Shown here in pieces: positions 7,901-16,415 of a DNA stretch of 64,000 nucleotides (positions are counted from its first letter, which is position 1; the number at the start of each line of letters is the position of its first letter). The DNA comes from Macrophomina tecta (taxonomy: Eukaryota; Ascomycota; Dothideomycetes; Botryosphaeriales; Botryosphaeriaceae): the NCBI GenBank assembly GCA_024180945.1, contig JAKSGN010000006.1, positions 248,001 through 312,000 on the forward strand, given 5' to 3'. Below the pieces are notes generated by a model. It was not told the origin of the DNA. It saw only the letters and a program-made list of their open reading frames with translations, and ran no database searches. The position numbers were made by a program, and so were the translations under genes.

Positions 7901-10211
7901 CGCGCATGGACATCAGGGCATCGACAGGACAACCGAGAGGATCACGCAAAACTTCTACTTTCCGGGATTACGAAAGACGGTCCAGCGTATAGTCTCGCAA
8001 TGCGACCTTTGCATCCGGAGCAAAGCCGCGACACACGCTCCGTACGGACATTTACAACCCCTGGAAGTACCAGAACGACCATGGCAATGGGTCACGCTAG
8101 ACTTCATCACAAAGCTACCAAGGTCTAGGGACCCGCTCACAGAAGTCAAGTTCGACTCGATCCTAGTCTTTGTCGACAGACTCACGAAGTACGCCTACTT
8201 CTTGCCCTACCTAGAGGCATCGAATGCAGAACAGCTAGCCCACACGTTTCTCCGATACATCTTCGCGGATCACGGAATGCCGGAAGTATTGGTTTCGGAC
8301 AGGGACAAGCTGATGAGATCAGAATTTTGGCAAACGCTTATGCGCCAGCTTGGAGCAAAGAACAAACTCTCTACAACGGCACACGCGCAAACCGACGGCC
8401 AGACAGAACGGATGAACCGGACTCTCGAACAGTATCTTCGCTGTTACATCAACTACCCACAGGATGACTGGGCCACATGGCTACCCATGGCACAATTCGC
8501 CTATAACAGCGCCAAACAAGAGTCAACCAACGTATCCCCGTTCTTTGCCAACTATGGGTTTGAACCAGACGCGTATAGAGAGGCCATCCCAAGCAGAAAA
8601 TTGGCCCAGAAAGGCGTTCTCAAGGCCGAGCAGCTAAGGGGATTGCACAAAGCCATCAGTCTCGACCTCGAATATGTACGAATTATGATGTCCAAATACT
8701 ACAACAGACGGCACCAGGCGGCACCGAACCTTAAAAGGGGGGATAAAGTGTACCTCCTCACGAAAAACATCAAATCAAAACGACCGAGCGACAAATTGGA
8801 TTTCAAGAAAATCGGTCCATTCGAAATTGCAGAAAAACTCGGAGAAGTCACGTATCGACTCAAATTGCCTAACACACGGATGAACTCCACCTTTCACGTG
8901 GCAATGCTCGAGCCAGCACCAGAAAACGCCACCATTCCGGAAACTCAGGAAGAAATTATACCAGAAAACCCTGACGCCGAAGAAGACCAGTACCCAGTCG
9001 AGAAGATCCTAGACTGCAAGCGGTTCGGTCGTCAGCTCAAATATCTCGTCAAATGGGAAGGTTACGGGAATGAAGACAACCAGTGGGTGCCAAAGGACGA
9101 CATACACTCAGACCTTGTCACGGAGTTCCATCGCCAGAACCCTGACCTCCCGCGGAAACGAGGCCGTCCTCGAACGAGAACGACGGAAGGCCCTCGAGAG
9201 TCGCAACATCCCACACCAGGGACGACGACCGGCGAACAGAATCCACAGGTCCAGGAGAACGCGGGGACCACGCACCAGCCACAGGCTCGCCGGCAGAATC
9301 GGCAAACCCAGCCTCCCGCGGCGCAGCAGGATCCACCGACTCGTGACGTGGCCGTTTTGACGCGGACGGACCCCCGGAATTCTCAGGGTCAGACGGCTCC
9401 CCAGCCGCCAGCTGCTCCAACAGCCTCTGATCCTTCATCTCCAGAGCCGCGACATCCTCCGAAGAAAGTTCGCGATCAAGAATGGAGAAACCACGATCCT
9501 CCAGCAACTTCTGCTGTTTCCGAAGGCGTACTAGCTTCGAGGAAGAAGCGCGAAGGCGAGATTGTAACCTCTCCAACGCCTCCGAGGCCTCCTGGAAATC
9601 ACGATAAGCAGCCTCCTCCTCAGAACGGATCCGCTCTTGTTGGCGACGCAAACGATTCACTGTTAGGACGTCAGCAAGGAAAAGAACAAAAAAAACGAAT
9701 CCTTACTAGTGGACACGGAAACCCTCTGAGCGTCACACATGGTATAACCACGAGCCGCACACTCTCCACAACGGGACGAACGAGGACCAATCCTACAGAC
9801 ACGCCCGTTAGCGGAACAATCGAAACAAGCACGCGTGACCGGAGCAAAGGAATTGATCGCGGTCGACAACTCAGCGCGATAAGCCGACTCGTCGCGAGAA
9901 CGTTTCACGCCAGCCATGACGAAGGAAACTTACGGGAGAAAGAGGAATCACAGCAGCAGACGAATTATAGCCTTTACGGAGAATCTTCGGGCCGAAGATC
10001 CTTAAAGGGGGGGATAGTGTTACGGCGCAGCCTACACAGGACCTGGGTAAGAAGGATAAGAAGGACAAGCGGGGCGCCTACGCGCCCGCGAGAAAGATCC
10101 ACCGGCAAGGAGTCACGTGACTCCCGGTTCAACTGTTCAGAGCCTTGGCACTCTGAACTCCTGAACTCGCGAAGTTCAGACGTTCAACCGCTTGGCAGAA
10201 TGAACCCATGA
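4902..10211 (+). CDS. pol: Pol polyprotein: protease, RT, RNase H, integrase, chromodomain
   Basis: This frame is open from 4902 and lies -1 to gag. It is expected to be entered by frameshifting at about 4992, giving a gag-pol fusion. Seen in order (residues from 4902): aspartic protease DTGSS at 85; reverse transcriptase with FVPKKNGKLRLCVDYR, MPFGLTNAP and catalytic YLDD at 636-639; RNase H with TDAS; HHCC integrase zinc finger; DDE integrase core (TLDF, VSDRD, QTDGQTERMNRTLE); a GPF module; and a chromodomain at about 1365-1420 with VKWEGY and cage-type aromatics. All key residues are present. After the chromodomain the frame stays open a further ~350 residues, proline/arginine-rich and apparently disordered, ending 194 nt inside the 3' LTR. 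That tail lies opposite the antisense gene, and the true end of functional Pol may be earlier. Confidence 0.93.
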   Translation: MDQLETSIPSSQRMGRLHAQRSLRLSEAKKLDGPTALGSTQGPQSRSLHMVSRTSNTEILTGPNLWKQFKTKGTLNGVPIRILIDTGSSGNFIHNEFVEQCKILYRKKKEPYPLSGFDGKSSVYGEGWVKIETEEATLQIKNHREQISLDVQRIPGHDIILGMPWIRTQKPIFDFSEGDEIVFREEIDDLLRKFGLRMENGLMNTLQRLLSTMNREVASVRPKSGSCVGDSDSGVSQNQDCDAEGEASLVKCNPIAGISPTERNDTLESSREEQDSNDGVRPSDGNINGNLEGGLRQDQDCSVQDAASSVKCSASSGVSPTESSIPENQVQHLSRRTTRRKRKAKSKASRKQLAATEPPVDVQTISREAFRRMRRQGQQVCLMYIKPSPAVQQRALARAQRERPRDEDCPTPIGGDDPARIKRGQHGSLEMWQQPQGTPPIPEMETVPDEYWDLVAVCQERGKGDLPKHQPWDHEIPLKPGTKPAYKPIYSLSKKEMEALKEYIEKNLERGYIRPSTSSAGYPILFVPKKNGKLRLCVDYRQLNDITIKNRYPLPRIDELQDKLGNAKYFTKLDLRDGYHLVRIKEGEEWKTAFRTRLGLYEYTVMPFGLTNAPATFQNLVNDTLREYLDIFCMAYLDDILIFSDTLEEHKKHVRKVLETLQAKNLTIAPDKCFWHTQKVEFLGFVITPGHVGMDDSKLDSIREWPVPKTIKEVQSFLGFANFYRKFIWNYSKVTEPLTRLTQKEHGFQWGDDQQQAFDSLKRMFCEAPVLGIYDPDKPIEVETDASGFALGACLSQPDDEGRWHPIAFYSRKFTPAELNYDTHDKELLAIVSAFKHWRHYLEGTDQQVIVHCDHQNLTRFTTTKELNRRQVRWSQELASYNFKITHRKGVDNAAADALSRRVDYMEGRIEPQPAVLQWTSDGSLTLARQSFPMLRIESNPWHQKIREAYAQDSFAQELLALEDDPRVARDREGTLLFKGLIYVPTRLREALVKDMHVAPAHGHQGIDRTTERITQNFYFPGLRKTVQRIVSQCDLCIRSKAATHAPYGHLQPLEVPERPWQWVTLDFITKLPRSRDPLTEVKFDSILVFVDRLTKYAYFLPYLEASNAEQLAHTFLRYIFADHGMPEVLVSDRDKLMRSEFWQTLMRQLGAKNKLSTTAHAQTDGQTERMNRTLEQYLRCYINYPQDDWATWLPMAQFAYNSAKQESTNVSPFFANYGFEPDAYREAIPSRKLAQKGVLKAEQLRGLHKAISLDLEYVRIMMSKYYNRRHQAAPNLKRGDKVYLLTKNIKSKRPSDKLDFKKIGPFEIAEKLGEVTYRLKLPNTRMNSTFHVAMLEPAPENATIPETQEEIIPENPDAEEDQYPVEKILDCKRFGRQLKYLVKWEGYGNEDNQWVPKDDIHSDLVTEFHRQNPDLPRKRGRPRTRTTEGPRESQHPTPGTTTGEQNPQVQENAGTTHQPQARRQNRQTQPPAAQQDPPTRDVAVLTRTDPRNSQGQTAPQPPAAPTASDPSSPEPRHPPKKVRDQEWRNHDPPATSAVSEGVLASRKKREGEIVTSPTPPRPPGNHDKQPPPQNGSALVGDANDSLLGRQQGKEQKKRILTSGHGNPLSVTHGITTSRTLSTTGRTRTNPTDTPVSGTIETSTRDRSKGIDRGRQLSAISRLVARTFHASHDEGNLREKEESQQQTNYSLYGESSGRRSLKGGIVLRRSLHRTWVRRIRRTSGAPTRPRERSTGKESRDSRFNCSEPWHSELLNSRSSDVQPLGRMNP
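4986..5038 (+). promoter_or_regulatory. -1 programmed ribosomal frameshift site with downstream stem
   Basis: A AAA AAC at 4986-4992 is in register with the gag frame (codons AAA, AAC) and directly precedes the gag stop TAG. After a 5-nt spacer, GGCCC (4998-5002) pairs with GGGCC (5025-5029). An outer CTAGAC (4992-4997) can pair with GTCTAG (5033-5038), and the loop contains TGGG/CCCA. Heptamer type, register and spacing match known -1 sites. The stem is by eye. Confidence 0.8.
9118..9917 (-). CDS. Antisense spliced accessory gene: Zn(II)2Cys6-like cysteine cluster plus coiled coil
   Basis: Model: complement of join(9118-9659, 9707-9917), 250 aa. The ATG at 9917-9915 has G at +4. Intron 9706-9660 (47 nt) has GTAAGG donor, CTGAC branch-like motif, pyrimidine-rich middle and ACAG acceptor, and splicing joins two open frames exactly. 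Residues 31-61 have cysteines spaced CX2CX6CX8CX2CX7C, inside the fungal Zn2Cys6 (Gal4-type) pattern. However the stretch between cysteines 2 and 3 has one arginine rather than the usual basic run, so DNA binding is uncertain. A charged coiled coil follows at about 71-128, then an acidic and Ser/Pro-rich tail with a KRPRH nuclear-signal-like patch. The gene overlaps the end of the pol chromodomain and the pol tail on the other strand. A TATAATT-like sequence lies about 50 nt upstream. Function unknown. Confidence 0.6.
10004..10017 (+). other. Polypurine tract
   Basis: AAAGGGGGGGATAG abuts the 3' LTR start at 10018, the expected plus-strand primer position for an LTR retrotransposon. Confidence 0.85.
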
Positions 10212-10459
10212 ACTATCAGATTGTATACACTCTCCCACTATTATATAAACCACACTCTTTAGATAGCTTTGACCTTCGTGGTCAACTTCAATAACAATTC
10301 GCACATTGTTAGTAACACGGCCTTCGCACGCAGTGCTCAGTCTTGTCACGTGTTCGACTTGCTCTCACCCTCTTCTTGTACCCACTCAAGGAAATCCTTC
10401 GACAGGTTTTCTCCCTCTTCGGTGTTTGGATCCTTAGAGGCAGAGGCCCGCTCGTTACA
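10018..10459 (+). repeat. 3' LTR of the chromovirus
   Basis: Same 442 bp as the 5' LTR, followed by the TGCGA target duplication at 10460-10464. The open pol frame ends inside it at 10211. Confidence 0.97.
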
Positions 10460-10464
10460 TGCGA

Positions 10465-10754
10465 TCCACACGACTTGTTACGCGGAAATGTCCAGAAAGT
10501 GGGGTTCTGAACCGAGCTTACCCGTGGAACAACTTGTTGAGCGTCCAGTGCAGCTGATGTTCAAGATAAGAGCTAAGGGGAACGAAAGAGCAATTGGCTG
10601 GCTCGGTATGGCTGTGGCAGCGCTCGCTTTTCATTTCGTGCTCCACAAGCGAAGGAAGGCTTGGAGGGAGGAGCAACCCTATGCTCCTCGTATCGAGTGT
10701 GCCGAAGAGTTGGCACGTCCTGCAGCTCGTCACATTTTTGAGATGGATAGGTAG
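10465..10754 (+). pseudogene. Right part of the ORF interrupted by the retroelement
   Basis: The open frame after the target duplication continues the frame seen at 2429-2623. It encodes ~95 residues with one hydrophobic segment (AIGWLGMAVAALAFHFVL) followed by a basic HKRRK, a plausible single TM helix, and ends at TAG 10752-10754. A further open stretch runs at 10872-11288 without a convincing intron linking them. I recognise no family. Confidence 0.25.
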
Positions 10755-12096
10755 CATCACATCGTTGAACTTTCAGGAAGCCCCGCCCCTATAGAGCTGC
10801 ATGCGGACTTCGACGCTCCGGAGCCCACGGGAAGGGAGATTTCTCGACAAGAGTCAGACACAGATAGTCTGTTGCGCACTCCAGATTCTGTATACTTTCC
10901 CGCAGGCAGTGGATTCCCGGATTGTGGGGCAATTGGCCCTCCTGCTTACCTGTGTCTGACAGAAGTTCGTCGCCCCGCGTCTCCAGCAATCCCAGATCAG
11001 CCAAAAGTGACTGTCGGTGCTATAACTACCAAAGTTCAACGTCGAACTTCATCAGCGACCGTGCTTAATGTGAAGCCTCTAGAGATTCTGCATCCCATAT
11101 CCTCTGCTAAGCGAGAGCATCACTCAACAGAACAAATGGCAAACACTCCAGCAGAAATGAGGCAACGTATGGCCAGCAAGCCTCCAACAGAACTAATTCC
11201 TGGGAGATTCAATGATCCGTGCAAGAGCAGAGTAATTGCGCCACAAAGAACAGCACCAAAGAGCATGCAAAATCCTAGTTTCCGGTAGATATTTTGCGAA
11301 TGTAGGCCTTCTTAAGCTTCTACCCCGGCCTTGATCATCCAGAAATCACAAATTCCGCCCTCAGAAGCCACAGTCACCGACTGGCAGTGCAAGATTAAGA
11401 TCTAAGACACACAAGAGAGCAAGATCTAGTAAGGCCAAGCAGTCTCCGTACCTGCCTTCAAGTTGAAGCCTCAAGGCTAGTTAATAAAGCAATCACTAAC
11501 TTTCCCAAGAAATATCCCAAACATTAGCTTCTTGATGATAGCGGACCTACTGAGACATCTGTGCCATATGTGGCAACCTACTTGGACCGAAGAACGCTCA
11601 CTTTTAGTAGCAAAAATCCTTATAGGGACAGGTTACCGGGGGGTTACAAGGCATTCCTCGAAGCCAAGCTCCCCAAAAACAAAGAAATCTTCAGATATAT
11701 CGGAATTAACCAAAACCCCTTTTCACTACTTCCATCAGACCAAATCTTTCTCATCAACTCTCCTCAGGAACTAACGCCCTTCGCCCCTGGGTTCCAAAAG
11801 CCTCAATTTCTCTCTACAAAGAGGGCGATGGGCGACATCGACTGAATGATCTCCCTAAGATTTTCACACAAATGCTGACGGATTGCAATCCCTAAGAAGT
11901 AAAAGGAGAGTGTCGGTCTCCCTTCCCTAAGATCTGGGCTTGGATCTAGGCTACAACCAGTGAAATCGATACTCCAGCTGAGACCCGAGCCAACCAACCG
12001 TGCTAGAGGATTGCTTGAGAATAGTGGTGACTCAAAGGGCAGCGATACCTACATTTAATCCGTTCATATTCAGAATCAGATTAAGGAATACCCAGC
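10755..12096. other. Degenerate stretch without a supported gene
   Basis: Several short open frames (10872-11288 on +, 11561-11845 on +) carry no motif I recognise and lack splice sites that would join them. The region lies between two gene relics and is probably decayed coding sequence. Confidence 0.4.
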
Positions 12097-12324
12097 GTGG
12101 CGAATCAGGGTGAAGGCTGGGGTGTCGAGCTTGTGGAAGGATTGCTCGCTCAGAGAGTGCTGGTCATGGCTTTTTCGCTGTTTTTCCTCGGGAGCGGATT
12201 TGGTGTATGCATCCGTACTTTTTGTGGCAGTGAGAGTAGTCACCTGCTGGGCTTCGTTGCAGCTCTGTGGGCATGGGCCTTGTCTGTGTTGATGTTACTC
12301 TGCATGCAGGCTTTCAGTGGATAG
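12097..12324 (+). pseudogene. C-terminal fragment of a fungal two-TM protein
   Basis: About 75 residues: a GEGWGVELVEG motif followed by two hydrophobic helices and a stop. A short EGWG(I/V) motif before two TM helices is a C-terminal signature I associate with a family of uncharacterised fungal proteins. No upstream exons of such a protein are recognisable, so this is a relic or a very incomplete gene. The family link is from memory. Confidence 0.3.
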
Positions 12325-13023
12325 GATATTTAATGCCTTGTATCTCCAAAAGTGGCGCGCTGGCTTCCTTTAGTGGTTCTGACTGAGTAGAAGTTCGCTG
12401 AGCATCTCTTAACTACTCCACTGCCCTCTCCTCGGCTCGTCTAACCTCCCAACATGCATGACAGCCAACGGACCAGCCCCATTCAATTTATCACAGTATG
12501 CCACCAAATCCGGATGCCCCCTCGGCTCCCACCACGATAGTCGCAGCCCCACAGATGAGGTGCGTTCCCCGAATTAGCCGTTATATTTGTTATACACGGA
12601 CGATGGCGGAACTGTTGAGATTCCCCCTAAGGATTTCTTTATACCCCATGCCGAGGTATTGATGTCTTGGTCACCCATACCACTGACAATGGCACACCAC
12701 AAGTCGTGTGGAAGAGTTTTGTTGGTCGAACAATGGGAAGAGATAGGAAGTGCGATCAGTAGTCGTTGCCAGGATCATGATATAGGTAGTGCTGAAGAGA
12801 GTGCAGGTATAGGTAGGCCATGATAATTGGTGGCGGTGAATAGTGATATATAGCCACATATAATAAATAGGTGGCTTCCCATATCAGGATACTACCTTGT
12901 GCATCCCCATCCGGACTCATCACTCCGTGTCTTCATCCCGATAGCCATGTAGCGACAGGAGACACCTGTCGTAACACGCCATAATACTAGCACACTGTAA
13001 AACTCTCTGTCGTGTTCGAACCC
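12325..13023. other. No gene seen
   Basis: Only short frames and no splice-linked coding potential. It lies beyond the 3' end of the HET pseudogene. Confidence 0.5.
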
Positions 13024-15072
13024 TCAACGAGATGGCTGATCGCGATGACGGCTCGCGACGACGGCTTTCCCTACCCTCTCATAATATTCCATCGCTCTGC
13101 TATGATGCTCTCTTGTCATCTCAGAGCGAGTTCCATCATAGTCGCCCCGGATGAGGAGTACCACAACGCCCCAACGTTTCCTTCCTTGAGCGTCTATGCG
13201 TAGAGGTACACCTGGATGCTTCAGCTTGTCAAGAAGTAATCGAATGTACGGTATACTTTCATTAAGAATCGGATCGTTTGCGAGATCTTCTGGCAGCAGC
13301 TGAAAATTATATGAATGGACAATATTTTCATATTGCATGACCAGTTGTAAGCACAATTGTTTTCCACGGGAAGATAACGCTCCCCGTGGGTAGAGTGAGG
13401 GCACTGGCCCGCTGGTTTGATCGTTAAAAGAACGAAGAAACACCCGAAGATGGTGTGTGGGATTTTCCAATTCAATGGAGCATGACTGTCCATTTGGACA
13501 ATTATGTCGATGTCCTTAGCTGGTTACCCATTGTCTTGTTCGGCGTGCACACTTGCAACGTGTCTTTTGTTGGGATACATGAGCGGCCAAAGGCAGTCGT
13601 ACGGACCGACATCATTGGTTCCCTCCCATCTGGCCCAGGACCAACTTGGGAACCCTTCGCGCCTCTTGCTTGGTGTAGGCATCTCCCATGTCAGGTTGAT
13701 AGAGCAATGGTTTTGCCAAGAGTTGGCCATCATATCTTTCCACTCATCGATGCGATAAATGGGGATGCCGTAGATATGCCAGAACGTGAACCTGCTCCAT
13801 TTCGTCTCAGCGTACTTTTCGAGAATACCCAGCATGGCATTCAAAACATCGTCTGGACGGCTCAAATATCGTTTGGTGTACTCGTTTATACGGCTCCAGA
13901 TGTCGGAGTGGTGGAATCCAAATTTGAAAAATCCACCGAGGTTCTCGGAAATATTGCAAGCCGTGGCTATTGAAGAAGCGAGTGACACAGCCTCTGACTA
14001 TACAACATAGGAATTTTTCGTCGTATGCGCCGCCGTAAGCCGCATCGGGGCTCTCGCTACTTGTATATTTGCTGATCGGTTAACACGAGTCTCCTGCGCG
14101 ACAAGAGGGTTTCTTGGCAGGTCCATCCCCGGGTCGACCATATCGACAAAGAGATAAGAAGCCGATCGTCTGGTAGAGTTGCGACCAGCGTATGACGAGC
14201 CGAAGCTGACCTGTGGCGGCTTACGTCTCGGCTCTGACACCCCGGGTAGTCCGTGATCAGGTGATTTTCCCGCGGCTGCTACCAGAGTCACTTCGGCAAT
14301 CGCATAGATCTTGTGCATCAGAGAAACCTGCTCATGTCGCCCCTTATCTTCCGTATCCGCGGAATACAGTAACGAACAATCCACAAACAAGGGACATGCA
14401 TCTTTTGAGTGGCTAGGATCGCGTCTTCGATCGTTTTTGGAAGTGCATCGGGCAACCGGAAGTTGCTCATTGTCCCTGAGTCGGATTCTCCCCAATATCA
14501 CGACAATGCAGCATAAGTATCTCACTTTTCACAAGGTCGAACTGATCTAGTAGGGGAGTCAATAGTCTCGAGTTCGGGATACTAGTCGCGCTCCGCTGGC
14601 CTTTGCAAGATTCACCGTGGTCGGTCTTGCACCGGTTCATCCAACCTTTTACCACACTAAAGTCCACCAGAACAAATCTTCCAAGGGCCCCACTTTCACA
14701 CGGATGTAGGCCAGAAGAGAAAGCAAGGCTGCCAGGGCAGCGTGACGCGGTGCGCCCCTCGTGTGGGGTCCAGAACGATGTACTCGGACCATCCTGTGTC
14801 AAGACTGTGAGACTACTACCTGGATTTTCCCATTTCGCATGTACTTGGACAAGCACATGTTCTTGATCTTCCCGGTAATCTGGTCTGATGAAAGCTATGG
14901 TCGAGCATAGTGCACAATTGAAGTCCAGAGAATGTGATGGTGTGACCTTGTGCAAAATGCGGTCACCCACCATGATGTTTTTAGAAAAGACATCTTGGAG
15001 GTCCAAGTTGTTGCATCTCCAGCAAAGCAGAGATGGTTGTGCTCCGTGGGGTTGTTGATTATCAAGAGACAT
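13024..15072 (-). pseudogene. HET-domain (heterokaryon incompatibility) pseudogene
   Basis: Reading from ATG 15072, successive frames give a typical HET protein: an N-terminal CWRCNNLDLQDVF cysteine motif, GRFVLVDFSVVKGWMNRC, then ALS...WGES, ALPKTIEDAI, CLWI, QVSLMHKIYAIAEVTLVAAAG, RGWTCQETLLSRRRL, YTKRYLSRPDDVLNA, and GFPSWSWARWEG near the end. The pieces are spread over different frames. A one-base deletion follows IPNSRL, TGA stops lie near 14516 and inside the ALSY.WG motif, there is another deletion after the LWI block, and a TAG after QQIYK. The breaks are not at splice signals. The parent type acts in non-self recognition and triggers cell death; this copy is dead. Confidence 0.85.
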
Positions 15073-15819
15073 AGCGTGTGTAGGGGTCGGGGCTTGTGGA
15101 GAGACGAGCAACGAGAAACAAAGTCTACGGGTTGTAAATATTGCTCCTCAAGATCGACAGAAAATTTCGGGTGTACAAGAATTAATAGCCATTGGAGCGG
15201 TAAGGCCGAAAAGTCATGTGTTTGAGCTGTCTAGGCCTTTTTCTTTTTTCTTTTTTTTTTCATGTCTGCAACGATTGAGCAGATACTCACCTTCGCCTAT
15301 CTGTTTGCGGAATAGAGGTGGGGTGAGGCTCAGTGGGTCGGCCTTGTGATACATACCGCAAGCACTGCCCGTCCTTTTTCATTTGCATGAGTGGGTTTAT
15401 TCCTTCTTCTGTGCTTAGTCTCGGCAAAAGAAATGCATGATCGCTTCAGTTGCCTTTTTTGTTGGCCCCGTATTTCAGATCGATGCACGATGTGTTGTCC
15501 TCATCCGTTCTCCGAATGTGGCGGAGTAGCATTCGGGGTGGCCTGGATATGCAAGCCACGTCCATTTCGAGCTTTGCTGGACCAGGCTGAGGTCAGCGAG
15601 CATCAAAATCGCCAACGTTAGATTGACAGAGCGAATAGCGCGAATCGCCTTTACTGGGAAAGCAGCGCCGCAAAAATATATATATAATGGAGCGGGGGGC
15701 ATTGTCCACCTCACAATCTTCATACCTGCGTGACGAAACTGCCGGTAGAAAGCCGAAGTGCCAGCAACCAATAGCGTAATAACTAGTAGTCATATTGTTT
15801 GATTGCCAAATTATCCATT
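15073..15819. other. No gene seen upstream of the 5S gene
   Basis: Mixed sequence with T-rich runs near 15240-15260. No convincing open frame or splice pattern. CATATT at 15791-15796 sits about 25-30 nt upstream of the 5S gene, where an upstream TATA-like element is found in Neurospora 5S genes. Confidence 0.4.
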
Positions 15820-15938
15820 ACGTCCGACCATAGGTCGCAGAATACAGGGCTTCCCGTCCGCTCAGCCGTACTTAAGCTGCGAACCGGCTGATTAGTACTC
15901 AAGTGGGTGACCATTGGGGAATCCCGGCTGTTGTACGT
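15820..15938 (+). rRNA. 5S ribosomal RNA gene, complete
   Basis: 119 nt. The 5' end ACGTCCGACC pairs with the 3' end GGCTGTTGTACGT to form helix I. Conserved blocks include ACAGGGCTTCCCGTCCGCTC, CCGTACTTAAGC and GGGTGACCA, with internal promoter elements in place. A TTTT terminator follows at 15938-15941. Single dispersed 5S genes away from the rDNA array are typical of filamentous ascomycetes. It is the reference for judging the truncated copy at 940-1039. Confidence 0.95.
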
Positions 15939-16175
15939 TTTGTAATTTTTGTTTTGCTTCTCTCGGCTGCTTCTACAAACTATTAATACTCGTCTCCTGT
16001 CGTGAGTTCAGGCGCTGCTTGACCCATAAGGGCCTTCCACACAACTAGCTTTTATGAGAACGGAACTTGGATTGAGTTTAAGCATCGAGAGGCGAACATG
16101 GAAAGGTCGATTATCATTTGACAAAAATCCGCTGTGATTCCAGAGGAGCAGGATGAAAGATTGCGGTAAGTGTAG

Positions 16176-16206
16176 TTTTTTTTTTTTTCAAAAAAAAAAA
16201 AAAAAA
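16176..16206. repeat. T(13)-C-A(17) palindromic homopolymer
   Basis: Thirteen T, one C, seventeen A. It can form a T/A hairpin with almost no loop. A T11-C-A12 counterpart lies at 50160-50183. Confidence 0.7.
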
Positions 16207-16415
16207 GCGCGCCTAGTAATATAACTTGTTGGAATATTTGATTCAGTAGTGTTTTGGATTCAGTTATGTCTTATACTCGTTGCACACCTGTCTCAGCAGG
16301 TAAGCAAGTTACATACCCGTTTTACCCTAGTAGGTAGAATAGGTATAAGGGAAGCCCGTACGGCCTCCCTCTACTAGATATGCCAATCTATGGGAACTCA
16401 TCTTCATCAGTTGAA

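Larger units (their letters stand above)
2624..10459 (+). mobile_element. Complete Ty3/gypsy chromovirus LTR retrotransposon
   Basis: 7836 bp with 442-bp LTRs (2624-3065 and 10018-10459) starting TG and ending CA, flanked by TGCGA on both sides (2619-2623 and 10460-10464). Domain order is gag, protease, reverse transcriptase, RNase H, integrase, chromodomain. The LTRs appear identical and both long reading frames are open, so insertion is recent and the element may be active. No RIP-like decay is visible. Unusual parts are a -1 frameshift site at the gag stop, a possible self-primer, a long pol tail and a spliced antisense gene. Confidence 0.97.

Noticed and set aside
10269..10487. N-terminal part of a + strand frame beginning inside the 3' LTR
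   Set aside because: The first ~58 codons are LTR; only the part after 10465 can be host sequence.
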